In this document: positions 48,604 through 59,732 of the stretch, in pieces
How positions within the stretch are numbered: the stretch's first letter is position 1
Layout: the number at the start of each line of letters is the position of its first letter
From: Apiotrichum sp. Y4204
Taxonomy: Eukaryota > Basidiomycota > Tremellomycetes > Trichosporonales > Trichosporonaceae
DNA: 64,000 nt
Assembly: GCA_025531455.1 (NCBI GenBank)
Contig: JAMYHL010000053.1
Location: 186,001-250,000 of the forward strand
Direction: 5' to 3'
Program-made: the position numbers and the translations under genes
The notes under the pieces: generated by a model
The model's input: only the letters and a program-made list of their open reading frames with translations
What the model was told of the DNA's origin: nothing
The model's database searches: none

Positions 48604-49090
48604 CTACTGCGGCTGTCCCTGCGGAGTCTGCGCCGGGACCTGCGCCTGCGGCTGCGTTTGCGGCTTTACCGCACCGGGGCGCTCCAGACCAAGGACATCG
48701 CGCTCGCTCTCCGACAGCGTCGTCCACCCGTGCGTCCACTGCGCGACCTGCCTCCGGAGCTGACATAAGTCGGGAGAAGGAAGATAGAAAACTTACGGGT
48801 GAGAAGACGTGTTCCTTGCGTCCGAAATCCGCAAACAAGAGCATGTATCCAATGGTAACTAGACAGTTAACCGCCATTATACTTCCAAACTCACAAGCAC
48901 CGACACCCCAGGTAAACACGGTAAACGCGCGCGCGAAGCGGGGTCCGGGGGGCCCATACGGCGTCTGCGCCAGGCGGGCATAGTACGCCTCCATCTCGGC
49001 GGGGTTCTCGAAGCGCGCCGGGCGGTCCCCGTATCCTGGCGGCGTTGGCGGTGGTGGTGGTGGTGCCGAGGGGCGGGATTTTGGTGGCAT
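48604..49090 (-). CDS. Small single-pass membrane protein of unknown function (137 residues)
   Basis: Exons in reading order 48895-49090, 48797-48858 and 48604-48759, with introns of 36 and 37 bases. The N terminus is Pro-rich (APPPPPPTPPGYGDRPARFE). NPAEMEAYYARLAQTPYGPP follows, then a hydrophobic segment that is only complete after splicing (FTVFTWGVGAFTIGYMLLFA). A charged DFGRKEHVFSPLRRQVAQWT and a Gln/Pro-rich tail complete it. The size and layout (short N-terminal domain, one membrane helix, charged tail) recall small mitochondrial inner-membrane subunits or assembly factors, but I cannot name a family. It is divergent from the NAD kinase, with 240 bases between start codons, so both may share a promoter. 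Confidence 0.75.
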
Positions 49091-49330
49091 TGCGGTGTGG
49101 TGGGTTGGTGGGGGGTGGAGAGGAAGGAAAAAAGTTGGGTGGAGGTCGGTCGGCTTTGGAGAGAGGTCACGGATGGAGGGAATCGCGGAGTCTACAGTAC
49201 CAGGGCGGATTGGCGGCGTTGGCCACCCACCGACCGCCATTCCAAGATTCGAGATTCGAGATCCAAGATTCGAGTCGCTTCACGACCAACTCCAGCTCGC
49301 ACTCGCTCGCATCTCCATCCGCCCACCACC

Positions 49331-50763
49331 ATGCGCGTGCAGTCATTACTCTTCGCGCGCCGCGTCGCCGTGTCCCCCCGGTGTCCCGTGCACGGCGCCC
49401 GGCGGGGTGTGCACCTCCTTCGCGATTTCCGGATGCCGACGCCAGAAGAAGAACGCAAGTGAGGGAGCTGTGGTGGTTGGTGGTGCTGACGGAAGGAAAC
49501 CGCGGCTCGAGCCGAATGTCCCAAACGCACCGGATGCGCCTGTTCCTTCGTGAGCTGTTTTGCTTGTTTAGGTGGTGCTAATGGAAGACACCGGACAATG
49601 GCGTGGACTGCGCGCCCGACGAATCTGCTGCTCATCCAGAAGATGAATGACGAGCGGACGCGTGTGGCGATGAAGAAGATTCTCCAGTGAGAGTAATCCC
49701 TAGAAAGGGATCTGACGCGCAAAAGACATATTACGACGCGGTACACGCACCTCCAGCTGCTTGTCGAGCCGCACACGGCGCGCGAGAACCCAGAGTACGA
49801 GAACCTGATTGTTGTCGAGCCGCGTGCGTGCGTTGTCTTGTTTGCATCCTGACGGCAGAGGACAAGGCGCTCCTGCCGGCGTTTACGCACCTGGTGCTCA
49901 CGCTCGGCGGGGACGGGACGGTGCTGCACACGTCGAATCTCTTTTCGCAGGGCGAGTGCCCCCCCGTGCTGTCATTTAGCATGGGGAGCCTCGGCTTCCT
50001 CCTCCCGTTCCACATTGACGCCATGCCCCGCGCCCTCGAGCAGACCCTCACCGGGCCAGTGACGCTGCTCAACCGCCTCCGCCTGGCAGTCACCCCGTTC
50101 AACGCCGACGGAGAGGTGCTCGAAAAATGCGGCCGCGTGACAGAGGACGGGTGGCAGGTCATGAACGAGGTCACGCTCCACCGCGGGCGGTACGGCCACC
50201 TCTGTGTCGTCGATGCGTACTTTAACGGCCAGCACCTCACCGAGGCGGTGGTGCGTATCCGGATCCGAAGGAGAATGGTTCAGGTTACTGATTCCAGGCG
50301 GACGGACTGCTCATCTCCTCGCCGACAGGCTCGACGGCATACTCCCTCTCGGCGGGCGGGCCCATTTCGCATCCCGAGGCCGACGCTCTCCTCCTCACGC
50401 CCATCGCGCCCCGCTCCCTCTCTTTCCGCACCGTCATCCTCCCCGGGAACGGCACCGTCCGCTTGGAGGTACGTGCTGTGCGTCTGCAGCTCACTCACCC
50501 ACCCCAGATCAACCCCCGCTCGCGGTCAAAGGCCGAGCTGAGCATTGACGGGCGCGACGTGTGCGAGCTCGAGGGCAACGAGTCGGTCGTGATTCGCAAG
50601 TCGCCGTATCCCATCCCGTGCATCGAGCGCCCTGGCGGTGGGACGTGGGTGCGGGATATCAAGTGGGTGAAACAGGGTATTGTCCGCGCTGACCTCCAGC
50701 TCTCTGCTCCAGTTCAATGTTGGGTTCAAGAACAAAAGCCTCGGCCCGATGCACACAGAGTAG
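49331..50763 (+). CDS. ATP-NAD(H) kinase, probably mitochondrial (Pos5-like)
   Basis: Phosphorylates NAD(H) to NADP(H). Eight exons (49331-49458, 49496-49549, 49588-49686, 49726-49823, 49859-50250, 50298-50468, 50508-50666, 50713-50763) give 383 residues. The first 30 residues are Arg-rich without acidic residues (MRVQSLLFARRVAVSPRCPV), as expected of a mitochondrial presequence; the yeast Pos5 enzyme is mitochondrial. TARPTNLLLIQKMNDERTRV is the conserved start of the kinase domain. The hallmark LTLGGDGTVLHTSNLF, the NEVTLHRG motif and DGLLISSPTGSTAYSLSAGG are all intact. The C terminus is FNVGFKNKSLG. Three introns end in AAG, which is unusual; each is needed to keep the frame. The last intron (50667-50712, GTGAAA donor) is the least certain. 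The gene converges on SET-Tad3, with 74 bases between them. Confidence 0.9.
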
Positions 50764-50837
50764 AGGGGAGGGTAGAACATGCATAAAGATGAAGACTATG
50801 AATGGATGCAGAGCTATGGTGTAATGCTGTAGGCGCT

Positions 50838-53211
50838 CTAAATCTCCACCGCCACGGGCACCTCGTCGGCGGGCACGTCGCCGCACCACTGCCACGCGTC
50901 GAAGCGGTGGTTGAGGTCCTTTGTGCAATGCACGCCAAACGAGCTCTCGAACCCGCCGCTCCGCGTGCGCGGGTACACGAAAAACACCTCGCGCACGCGC
51001 GAGTGCACAAGCGCCATGGCACACATGACGCACGGCTCGTGGGTGATGAACAGACTCAGCGACGTGAGGAGGTAGTCTGCGCCGTTTCGCGTGCTCTGGA
51101 TCTCGCTGAATGTCGGGACGGTGCGCAGGCGGGCAATCTGCGCGATGCAGTTGAACGCCGCGTGGCGCAGCGGGTGCGCCTCGGAGGTGCGCGTGTCGTG
51201 TCCCGCGGCGCGGAGCCCGGGCGTCGGGGGGATAAAAGTGGGATCGGACGGCCAGAGACTATCGGGCGGCGCAGTGCAGTACACCGCTACCGGCAGCTCG
51301 CCGTTGGCCTTGGCGGCCGCGGCGTCGGCGAGGATCCGGCGTATTCCGGCCTCGACCCACGCGAGCTTGGCGGGGGAGAAGGCGCGCGCGTCCATTGCCC
51401 GCGGGGGCTGTGGGGAGAACGACACGGGCCAGAGGAGTGTGCGTGCGCGGAGCTGCTCGGCGGTCTTGGCCGCATGCCGGGGAACAGGGACGGAGACGGG
51501 GGTGAGTGCGCCGAGGGCGGGGTTGAATGCCGCGAGGTGCGCGCCGAGCGCGTCGCCAGTCATACCCCCCGCCTCGTCGACTATCAGCGCAACGTACGTG
51601 TGTTCCCCGTCCCCGTCCTTCGTCCGCCGTACGCGCTTGAGGTGCCGCATCCGTGCGTCCGACTCGATACCGTCCTTTACGAAATCGAGCACGGGGCGCG
51701 TGAGCTTCGGATCGCATACCTCGACGGCCCAGACAGAGACTGCCGTTAGCACAGCTCGCACAGCTAGCACAGCAATGGTCCCCACTCACTCGTGGCCGTG
51801 TCGTCCGCCTCGGCCTCTTCTTCAATCTCCACCGGTCCCCGCGCGCGGCGGAGCACGCCCCACCGCTCCTCAGGCAGCGTCTTTCCTTCGGCAGCCTCCC
51901 ACTCGAGCTCGTCCGTGAGCACCACGGGACCTGTATGGCGATGTCGCGAGGATGTGTCGTGCAGCGGCGGGGGCAGGTCGGCGTTCACGACCGGGCGCCG
52001 ATGCCGGGGGATCGGGGCGTCCGCCAGCACGCCCGTGGGGATTTCCAGCGGCTCGGGCGCTGCAGGCGTGGGTGCGTGCTCTTCTTCCCGTGGTTCCTGT
52101 GGTTCCCGCGGCTTGGGCAGGTCAGAGTCGCCCTTCGCCGCCGCCTCCATCTTCAGGCGGTACTTCTCCTTGCGCCGCTCGCGAGCAGAGTGCGTGCTCC
52201 CGCCCTTGTCGCGCCTCGTCTCGGGGGTATCCCGAGGCAAAGTCTCTTCCCGCTCGTCCCGCTCGCTCTCCCGCCCGTTATCAACCGCTTCGCTGCGCCC
52301 CTCGGCCATGGCGGGAGTTGCAAGCGCAAGTTTGTGTTCACGTTCCGCGGCAATCTGGGCGCGTCTCCGCTCTCGTCTCGCCTGCTTTTCTTCCCACGCT
52401 CCCCCTTCAACAAGATCAGGATCGAGCCTGGCGAGCGCGGCGCTCCCGTCCCCTTCGTCCTCGCTCTCGGCTCGGCTCACAGAGATGCCCTGGCTCGGGA
52501 GGAACCACAGCTTGCTCTCGTCCGCCGAGTAGCAGATACACAGCTCGTCGCCGGCAGCTACGGCGCGCGCGGTCCGGAACGTGATTGTCCCCGCGGAGAA
52601 ATTGCGGATGTAGTTTACGTTTGGCGTCGACGCGTGGTTGAACAGCGAGGCTGGGAGGTGTAAGTGGAAGTGAAAAGGAAGTGGGGAAGTGAGGAAATGA
52701 GGAATAGAGGAGATGGGTAAAGTGGAAATTTCCGAACAGAGTTGGAACCAGATTTCGAGCGGCGAGCAGTGTATGCGCCCATCTCACCCACAATTCTCAC
52801 TCCTCATATACTCATCTACTCACCAATGCCCAATCCGAGCGCCATGCCCCCCTGGCTCCAGCAGAACCCGTATTCGCCAAGTATCGTGTCGTTCATGCCC
52901 CCTGATTCCCACTGCGCGGCGGTAATGACCAGCACCGGCGCTTCTTCGAGTATCGTCCCAGCGGGGATGGGGCGCGTCGCGAAGACGCCCCGCCCCCGCC
53001 CCGGAACCTGGACGACCCGGAGCCCGTGTGGATTTATCGTCTCGCTCGCTGGGAGTGCCGCTTGAACTTGTGCGGTCTCATTCTTCTCGCCCACGCTGGC
53101 CCGAGGCGAGGGCGACGAGTGCGCAAACTCGTCAAAGGCGCCCGGCGCCGCGCCGGGCGCGACGTGCTCGCCCTCGTCGGCGTGCGTGGGGTGGGACGGC
53201 GCGCTGCCCAT
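50838..53211 (-). CDS. TAD3: SET-domain/tRNA adenosine deaminase subunit Tad3 fusion (716 residues)
   Basis: Exons in reading order 52824-53211, 51790-52650 and 50838-51739. Residues about 60-180 form a SET domain: PHGLRVVQVPGRGRGVFATR, then ASLFNHASTPNVNYIRNF and GDELCICYSADE, the NH-x-x and Y substrate/cofactor motifs. A charged, Pro-rich linker follows. From about residue 417 comes a complete Tad3 (ADAT3): the N-terminal VEVCDPKLTRPVL and RHLKRVR. The deaminase domain has HPLRHAAFN (about 605), where the catalytic Glu of H-x-E is replaced, as is normal in Tad3, and EPCVMCAMALVHSR (about 652). Tad3 pairs with Tad2 to convert A34 to inosine in tRNA anticodons. The exon junction joining both halves has GTGAGT, GCTAAC and GGCAG signals and keeps the frame. 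Without that splice the SET part would end at 51764 (WGPLLC). Confidence 0.85.
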
Positions 53212-53680
53212 GGTGTGTGTGATGAGCTGGAAAGAGGTTCTTGACCTCCGTTCTCAGCTCGAGTTCAAGCTGTTGTTGTTGTTGCCGGTCAACTTTTTTC
53301 TTACATGTGGGGCCTGGGTAGCTGGGTGGCAAGTGACGAGACGGCACGCGACGGACACATGATGTTGCGATCATATTACAAGTTTCATTACACCATGCAT
53401 TGTTTGTGGTATGAGTGGCAGGAGTGGGCTCCTCGGTCGTTTGGATCACTTGCAACGACAACGACACAGAGATTGTGAGTGGGGACTTGACTGGGACTTG
53501 ACAGATCGCACTTTGTCGTCGCCGCTGTGTGCCCTGTGTACGCTGCGGAGAATGCGTACGGTACGTACCGTCGTACGGGCGTACGCGGTCGAAACGCATT
53601 GTACGGTCGTAGATTGTACCGTACGCGCATACATACGTATACGTGCAGCGCAGCCCGCAAACGACAAAAACACACACGAA

Positions 53681-53793
53681 GTATCGACCGTCCGTCAGGG
53701 TGGCCAGCCTAAGCCGCAGTCTCGATCCGAGGACCTGCCGCGACACATCTGCGTAACGTATTCGACCCTCATTAACCATTGAGCCATCGCGGA
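53681..53793 (-). other. tRNA-like element, probably a relic
   Basis: On the minus strand a box-A-like sequence (TGGCTCAATGG) is followed by GTCGAATACGTTACGCAGA and further on by box-B-like GGATCGAGAC or GGTCGATAC. The arms do not fold into a tRNA: T-stem and acceptor bases do not pair. It resembles the element at 54200-54326 in order and partial sequence. Confidence 0.3.
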
Positions 53794-54199
53794 ATGCCTT
53801 GGTTGGCGGGGAAACGCGCTGGCTTTGAATGAAACAGTGAAACAGCTGGCTGACACTATGATGAATAGTACGGGCTGGCCCGCCGGCAATTGGGAGCTGG
53901 GAGGGGGCTGGACGGACATTTTGTCACAATTGTCACATATTGTCATACAGGCAACGGCGTCACGGCTGTGCAAAAGAGCTCACCATCAGGTCGTCGAGCG
54001 TTGGAGAGAGTGTTCTACTGTGGTCAATCGCTGGCCAGCTGGCCACGGACCACGGGCCGCGGCGCGGGTTAACCTTGGCTGAACACGCGCAAGTCCCCTC
54101 CGCGCCTCCGCGTTCCGCGCTTCGCGCCGTACGCGGACGTACGGACGTACACCCAAAGGTCTGAAGCATGAAGAAGAACAAGAACAAAAACATAGCTCG

Positions 54200-54326
54200 G
54201 AATGAAGAATCGAACCGCTTGTCAGGGTGATCAGCCGTCGGCGTAGAGTCGTTGGTCAGATCTGACCTACTTAACTGCCGCCTTCTGCGTACGTATCCGT
54301 TCTCCAAACCGTTGAGCTACGGGGAT
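54200..54326 (-). other. tRNA-like element, probably a relic
   Basis: On the minus strand it has box A (TAGCTCAACGG), GGATACGTACGCAGA and a good box B (GGTTCGATTC) about 100 bases later, with CACCCTGAC just before it, as in the element at 53681. The T arm does not pair, so an active tRNA is unlikely. It may be a SINE-like or pseudo-tRNA remnant. Confidence 0.35.
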
Positions 54327-55636
54327 TCATGGTTGATGGGAATTTGCGCGACTTTGAGAGAGATAGAGTATTTTGTCATGTTCTGGGAGACATAGCCGCC
54401 ACATCATGTTGTGGGCGTTGTGCCTGCCGCTCGTACTGCCGTCTTCAGGAGCATATATCATCGCCTGCGTCGGGGGATCGGTGGCGAGGGGATCACGGCC
54501 TCGCAGCACTGTACGTCCTGCATACTGGGCCGACTCTAGATGAGAGGTGTCCTTGCTTCTCGGTAGGGGGACGGCCGGCTGTAGCTCGACATTGTCTAGG
54601 TGCCACGTGATACGTTCGCTGTATGTTGTCCTGCCGTGGCAGTATTGCATCCACAGGGTGTACTGCTTGTGGAGAGGGCGTCTGTAGGCTTAGTATCGCG
54701 AGGCTGCGGTCCCGCATTGGAGAGGTGCTGTCACACGACTTATCAGATATCATGATCAATCTCCGCTCCCGCCACAGTTACTGTCAGTCACCATGGGCCG
54801 TCACGCAAACTCATATACAGTACTCATGTCCGATACCGTCTGTCACCCGTCGTGTTGTCACTTGCCTGTTTTGATCAATCGTTGCGGTCTTCTAGACGCC
54901 TCTGACCCACCTCATCGCCCGTTCCATTCCTTATCGCTCGTCACCGCCCCGTCACGCTTTCCGTGCCCGGCATGCAAGATAGAAGATAAATAACATCCAT
55001 CAGAGGAAGTGAAATGGTACGGATGATATTGTATCTGGCGGTGGCTCCCTGGCTCACCGCGCCCTGGGCCGTGTGCTGGTGCGTGCGCCAGCGCAGTACG
55101 TGCTCGCTACAGACGGCAGATAGGCGAAGTGAGGCCAAGGGAGCAAAAGAAGATAAAGAGGCGGAGAGGAGAAAGGGCATGGGAAAAACGCGGGGCGCAG
55201 GTCGGGGTTGAAATGGAAACTTCGTGCTTGTTCATGAAAAGGAGGGAAAAGGAGAAAAGTCGTTACGGGGTCGTTATCATTACTGGATCGGGGCGGTAAA
55301 GCATCTGTAAGAGCTTTCAGTGTACGTGTCGTGGGCCGAAGGTCCAATGGTATTGGGATCATTATTAAGGCCACTCGAAGAAAAGTCGTGTATGGGTGTC
55401 AAGAAGAAAGAAAGAAAGGCCAGAGGCAACGCGAGATCAAGATTAAATGTCGATATTGGGGTCTGCGAAAGGCGACAGATGCTTCTGCGGGCGCGCTGCA
55501 CGTGTATCAATATTCGAAGTCGATCATAGTCCAATGTTGCACAGCGCCAGCACTGTCAACCTGGAGGAGTCGAGACGAGGGGGCGGGGCCACAGTGTGTT
55601 CCGGATCGATCCTTCAACTCCTCCCAGTTTGCCAGC

Positions 55637-57951
55637 TCACTGCTGCACGAACATGTCACCTTCCCGAGGAGGGAGAGGCTGCGAGCTCGAGCCAGGGTTC
55701 GCCACGGGTTGTGGGTGGAACTGTGGGTTGTAGTAGAGGGGAACGGCGCTGGACGGTCCCGAGACGTTGGGGCCGCGCTGAAGAGGGGTGGCAGGAGTAT
55801 TATACGGTCCGGCACTGCGAGGCGGGGCGGAAGGACCAGAAGGGCTAAACTCGGGGCCGCTCACAAAGTTGGTCTGGATCGCCATGGGCTGGCCAGGGCC
55901 ACCGTGGGCGGGTGGCGGTGGGACGGGAAAACCGTCCTTGGGCTCGCCCGTCATTGGGCTCGAGAGCGTGTGGCTGAAGTTGCCGCCCTGCCACTCTGGG
56001 TCGTAAGGACGCGAGAGCTGCGGAGCGGTGGCGCTGGACCACTGGTTGCCATACTCGGCTGGCGGAAACATGGACTGGCTCTGGCCGGCCGGTGTGTGGA
56101 TCGAGTCTGGGTTGACAGGAGATGTAGCGGCCGAAGAATGGCCCTGTTTCGACTGGGGAGTCGCCGGGTGCGCCTGACCCAGGTGCATAGTCCCGCTTGG
56201 GGCGTTGAACGACGCGGACGAGGCTGAGGACGTCGGGCGCTCATCGCGACGAGGCTGAATGGAGTTGACAAAAGTACCCGTCCGCGGGGAAGTCATCGGA
56301 GGTGAGGACTGTTGGGAGAGAACATGAGCACGCGTGTCGGGATCGAGAAAGTATCCAGTCATGTTGTTCTCCACCCGCCAGCGGTCGTAAACGCCTGCAA
56401 AGTCAGGGCTCATACGGTCGAGGTCCTGCTGCTGAATGCCCAGTTTGGTGTGGAGCATGTCCCCCCATTGGGTGTGGTTCAGCCCCTGCACGACCGAATT
56501 GGCAAAGTACATGCCTTCCGGCGAGGCGGCGTTGTAGGGCGAGCGGTAATCGGCCGCGTTCATCTCCGCATTCAGCATTGTTGGCGAAGGCGAACGCGAG
56601 GGGGGGTGGACCGATTCCAACACGATGCCATCTGGAACAGAGACGGGGCGACGCTGCTTGGAACTGCTTCCGGCACGCGTCTGCCAGTCCATGACGCCCA
56701 GTCCGATCTGCGGGTGCTCGCCATCGAGGTCAGACTTGCGGCGCCTCGTGGGGTAATCGGGGTCCGAGGGTCGACGCGCAAAGTTGCCGAGGGACGCGCG
56801 TGGAGCCTTTGCACGCACCGTCGCGTCCTGGTCGCCGGACAGCGACAGATTGCTGAACACGGCCGTGTGCTCGTTCCAAGAGGACGAGTCGGACGTGAAG
56901 CCGCTGAGGCTGTGAGATGCAGAAAGGGTAGGCGAGAACGTCTGCGAAGGCGACGAGGCGTCAGAGTACGAGGTAGACGAGGCTGACATGGCAAACGAAT
57001 TGGCGGGGACGTTGACAGAGATGGGCGGAAGGTTGCTGTAGCCAGAAACGGACGAAGCAACGCTGTCGTATGATCCCACCGAGAGGGAGGAGAGACTTGC
57101 GCGGGACGTGTTGGTCGGGCGGACCGTGTCAAACGGTATGGGCTGCCCCGAAGGATGCAACGTGCCCTCGAGGACGCGCCCCGCGGCTTCCATGCGCTCC
57201 CTCGCCTTCTCGGCCTGCGATACATGTCAGCATTACACACAGGGAATGGGTGTATGTGTACGGTATGCGGACGTACCTCGCGCTTCGCCTTGTCCCTGAG
57301 ACGCTTGCGGCGCTGCCTCTCGCGTCCCATCTCGCGCTTCCTCGCCTTGCGGGCCTCTTCACGGGCAGCTGCCTCCTCTTCTGGGGTCATGTTTGCAGTG
57401 TTGATAAGAGGCGGTGCTGACTTGATCGAGGGCGAGTCCATATCACGGCGGGAACGAAGTTTGGACGAGCCGGGATGGTGGACCTGCAGGGCGGGGAGGC
57501 GCGGCGCAGTTGGGGGAGAACCGTGATGAGGGTGAGAAAGATGGTGGGGGTGGTGAGGGTGTTGGATGGCGTTGGGGTCGGCGTACATATCCCCAGGATG
57601 AGGGTATGGTGGCTGCCCATACGCGCCTGGCGGAGGCGGTGGGGGCGGGCCAGATCCGACAGCCGCCGGGTCGTGAAATGCGTAGTGGTAGGGGGCGTAC
57701 ATCGTAGCGGTCATAAGAGGGGGGTCGTCGGTGAGGATGGAATGGTGGGCGACGATGCGAGACGCGTCGTGGCCGGGAGGAGGGGGTCGACGATGGGTCG
57801 ACTGGGACGGGTGGCGGGTGGTGGCGGCAGGCAATGACGTGCAGGAGTGAGGCTGCGGGTTGGCAAGATGCGTCCTTTGACCTTCAGTATCTGAATGCAG
57901 TGGGGGTTGGTTCATGTCATGGTCAGGAGACGGCGACGATGAAGACGACAT
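55637..57951 (-). CDS. Basic-region (bZIP-like) putative transcription regulator (750 residues)
   Basis: Exons 57277-57951 and 55637-57214 join in phase 0 over a 62-base intron (GTACGT donor, ATCGCAG acceptor). The N-terminal 160 residues are Pro/His-rich (HPHHPHHLSHPHHG). Around residues 200-240 lies a strongly basic helix: EEAAAREEARKARKREMGRE, RQRRKRLRDKAKRE and then AEKARERMEAAGRVL. The helix resembles a bZIP-type basic region, but a leucine heptad is short or absent, so the DNA-binding class is uncertain. The rest is Ser/Pro/Gln/Asn-rich, typical of activation regions, with RRPSDPDYPTRRRKSDLDG, which looks like kinase target sites. An upstream in-frame Met at 58005 could add 18 residues. 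The 5' leader is long and pyrimidine-rich. Nuclear regulation is inferred from composition only. Confidence 0.75.
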
Positions 57952-59699
57952 TGCCGACAGAGGACGAGCGACATGTGGAGATGAATGAATGGAGAATGGG
58001 AACAATGCCGACGGGACGGGACAACCAGGTAGGGGGGATGCAGGGGAAAAAAACGAGGGGGGTGGGAGGGGAGGCGGTGAGAAGAAGCAACCGCGGGGAC
58101 CGTCGGCAAGAATTCGAGTAGACGACGATTCATGAGCAGCAGCGCAGCAGCAACGGAGAGAGAGAGCGCAGAGATGACAGCGAGGAGAGACCCAGCGTCA
58201 GCGACAACAAACAGGACAAGACACAAAAGAGAGACATCTACATCTCCATTTGCTTTTGTTTGCCACCTACCTGCAGACCGTGTCTTCAAGTCTTGTCGTG
58301 ACCACGAGCAGCTTGTTCGGGCAGGTCGACAACCTCTGGAACTTGCCGCGGCGTGGGGTGGAAAGAAGAAGGAGGAAAAAAAGGGGGCCGTGGACAGTTG
58401 TAACGGTTGTTGAAGAAACGTTACGCTGCACACGCGATTAGCGATATCGATATCGATGGGATGTGTCGGGGTCGCACCGAACGAGTCGCTGTGACAAAAA
58501 CTAGAAGAAAAGTAAAAAGCCGGTCGTGCAATTTGCTTGCTGCTGCGTTTCGCTGTCGTTCTCTCTCCGAGATGAGACGTGATAGGAAGAGGAATAGAGG
58601 TCGAGTGGATGTGGGTGTGGTTGTGTGTGTCGAGGTCGTGTCCAAGTCGTGTCAATCAAGAGGAGGGAGGGGGATACACAGAGGAGCAGAACCTCTGAGA
58701 TGCGGGAGGGCGGGGGCGAGGCGAGAGGGGGTCGATCGTGGACGACAGAGCAGCGACGCGATTGTCGTTGGTCTGGAGGATCAAGATGCCCAAGACGGCA
58801 AGGCGTGGGGATGAGGGCGCGCTGGATAGATCCGGCCCGGCAAAGCACGCAGATGGGCAGCGAGCAAAGACGCGCGGGCGACGTGAACAAAACGAAAAGC
58901 GGAAGTGGTGGTGGTAGTAGTAGCCAGTGGCACAGCCTTGCAGATGGGGTCGTCGACACGAACGTGAAAATGAAGGGAGGGGGAGGGAGGGTGGAGACGT
59001 GAGGAGGGAGGGGATGATAAACACAAGAAGGAGGGGACGGGGGGAGGGGAGGGGGGGAGGGGAAAGGGAAAGGGGAATGGAGAAGAGTGTGGAGGAGAAG
59101 GAATATGGGAAGATGGAACACAGAGAGAGAGAGAGACACAGCGACGGCGAGGGGATGGATTTGGACAGTGGCCGTCGTCGTCTGGGTAGTGAACAACAGT
59201 CGTTTTGGTGGTGGCGGCGGCGGCTGAAAAAGAAAGGGCCAGTTCCGGGGAGGAGAGGCAGCAGAGCAGCAGAGCAGAGGCCAGGGCAACCAGGTCGGTC
59301 AGTCGCTCTCTCTCGTCCACCACCACCTTTTTTTTCTCGTCTGTCCCTCTCCTGGGCAACGTCGTGCCTCTTTTTACTCGTCGTCCTCGTCCTCGTCCTT
59401 GTCCTCCTCCTCCTCCATCTCCACCTTTCGATAGCCATCCATATCCATACTCTTCAGAAAGAGAGAGAGACTACCCCCCCCCTCCTACCCTCTTCGGATC
59501 CTGTCCTGAGACACCCAGACAGACGTCCCAACACCCAATCTCACTATCTTGCCAGCTCTCCTACTTTGTCTCCTAACTTGTCGGACATGTTCCCCCCCCC
59601 CCTGGTTCCTCCATCCTCTCCTCTTGAGCCCTTTTGATCTCTCCGCGTTGGGTCTCTCCTGCTCATGTACAGGAAACCCGCTGCTAACCGCGCGCAGAC

Positions 59700-59701
<2 letters not shown>

Positions 59702-59730
<29 letters not shown>
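59702..59730. repeat. (AG)n microsatellite
   Basis: An uninterrupted AG dinucleotide run of about 14 units, within the purine-rich tract. Confidence 0.95.

Positions 59731-59732
<2 letters not shown>

Larger units (their letters stand above)
53212..55636. other. Intergenic region with tRNA-like relics
   Basis: Two tRNA-like elements are listed separately. I see no protein-coding frame with support. Repeats of GTACGTACGG/CGTACG occur near 53555-53640. A 3' region of the bZIP-like gene probably ends near 55550. Confidence 0.4.

Noticed and set aside
51764..52480. Stand-alone acidic-basic protein starting MSRAESEDEGDG
   Set aside because: It is the middle exon of the SET-Tad3 gene: the upstream SET sequence continues in the same frame, and a consensus donor precedes its stop.
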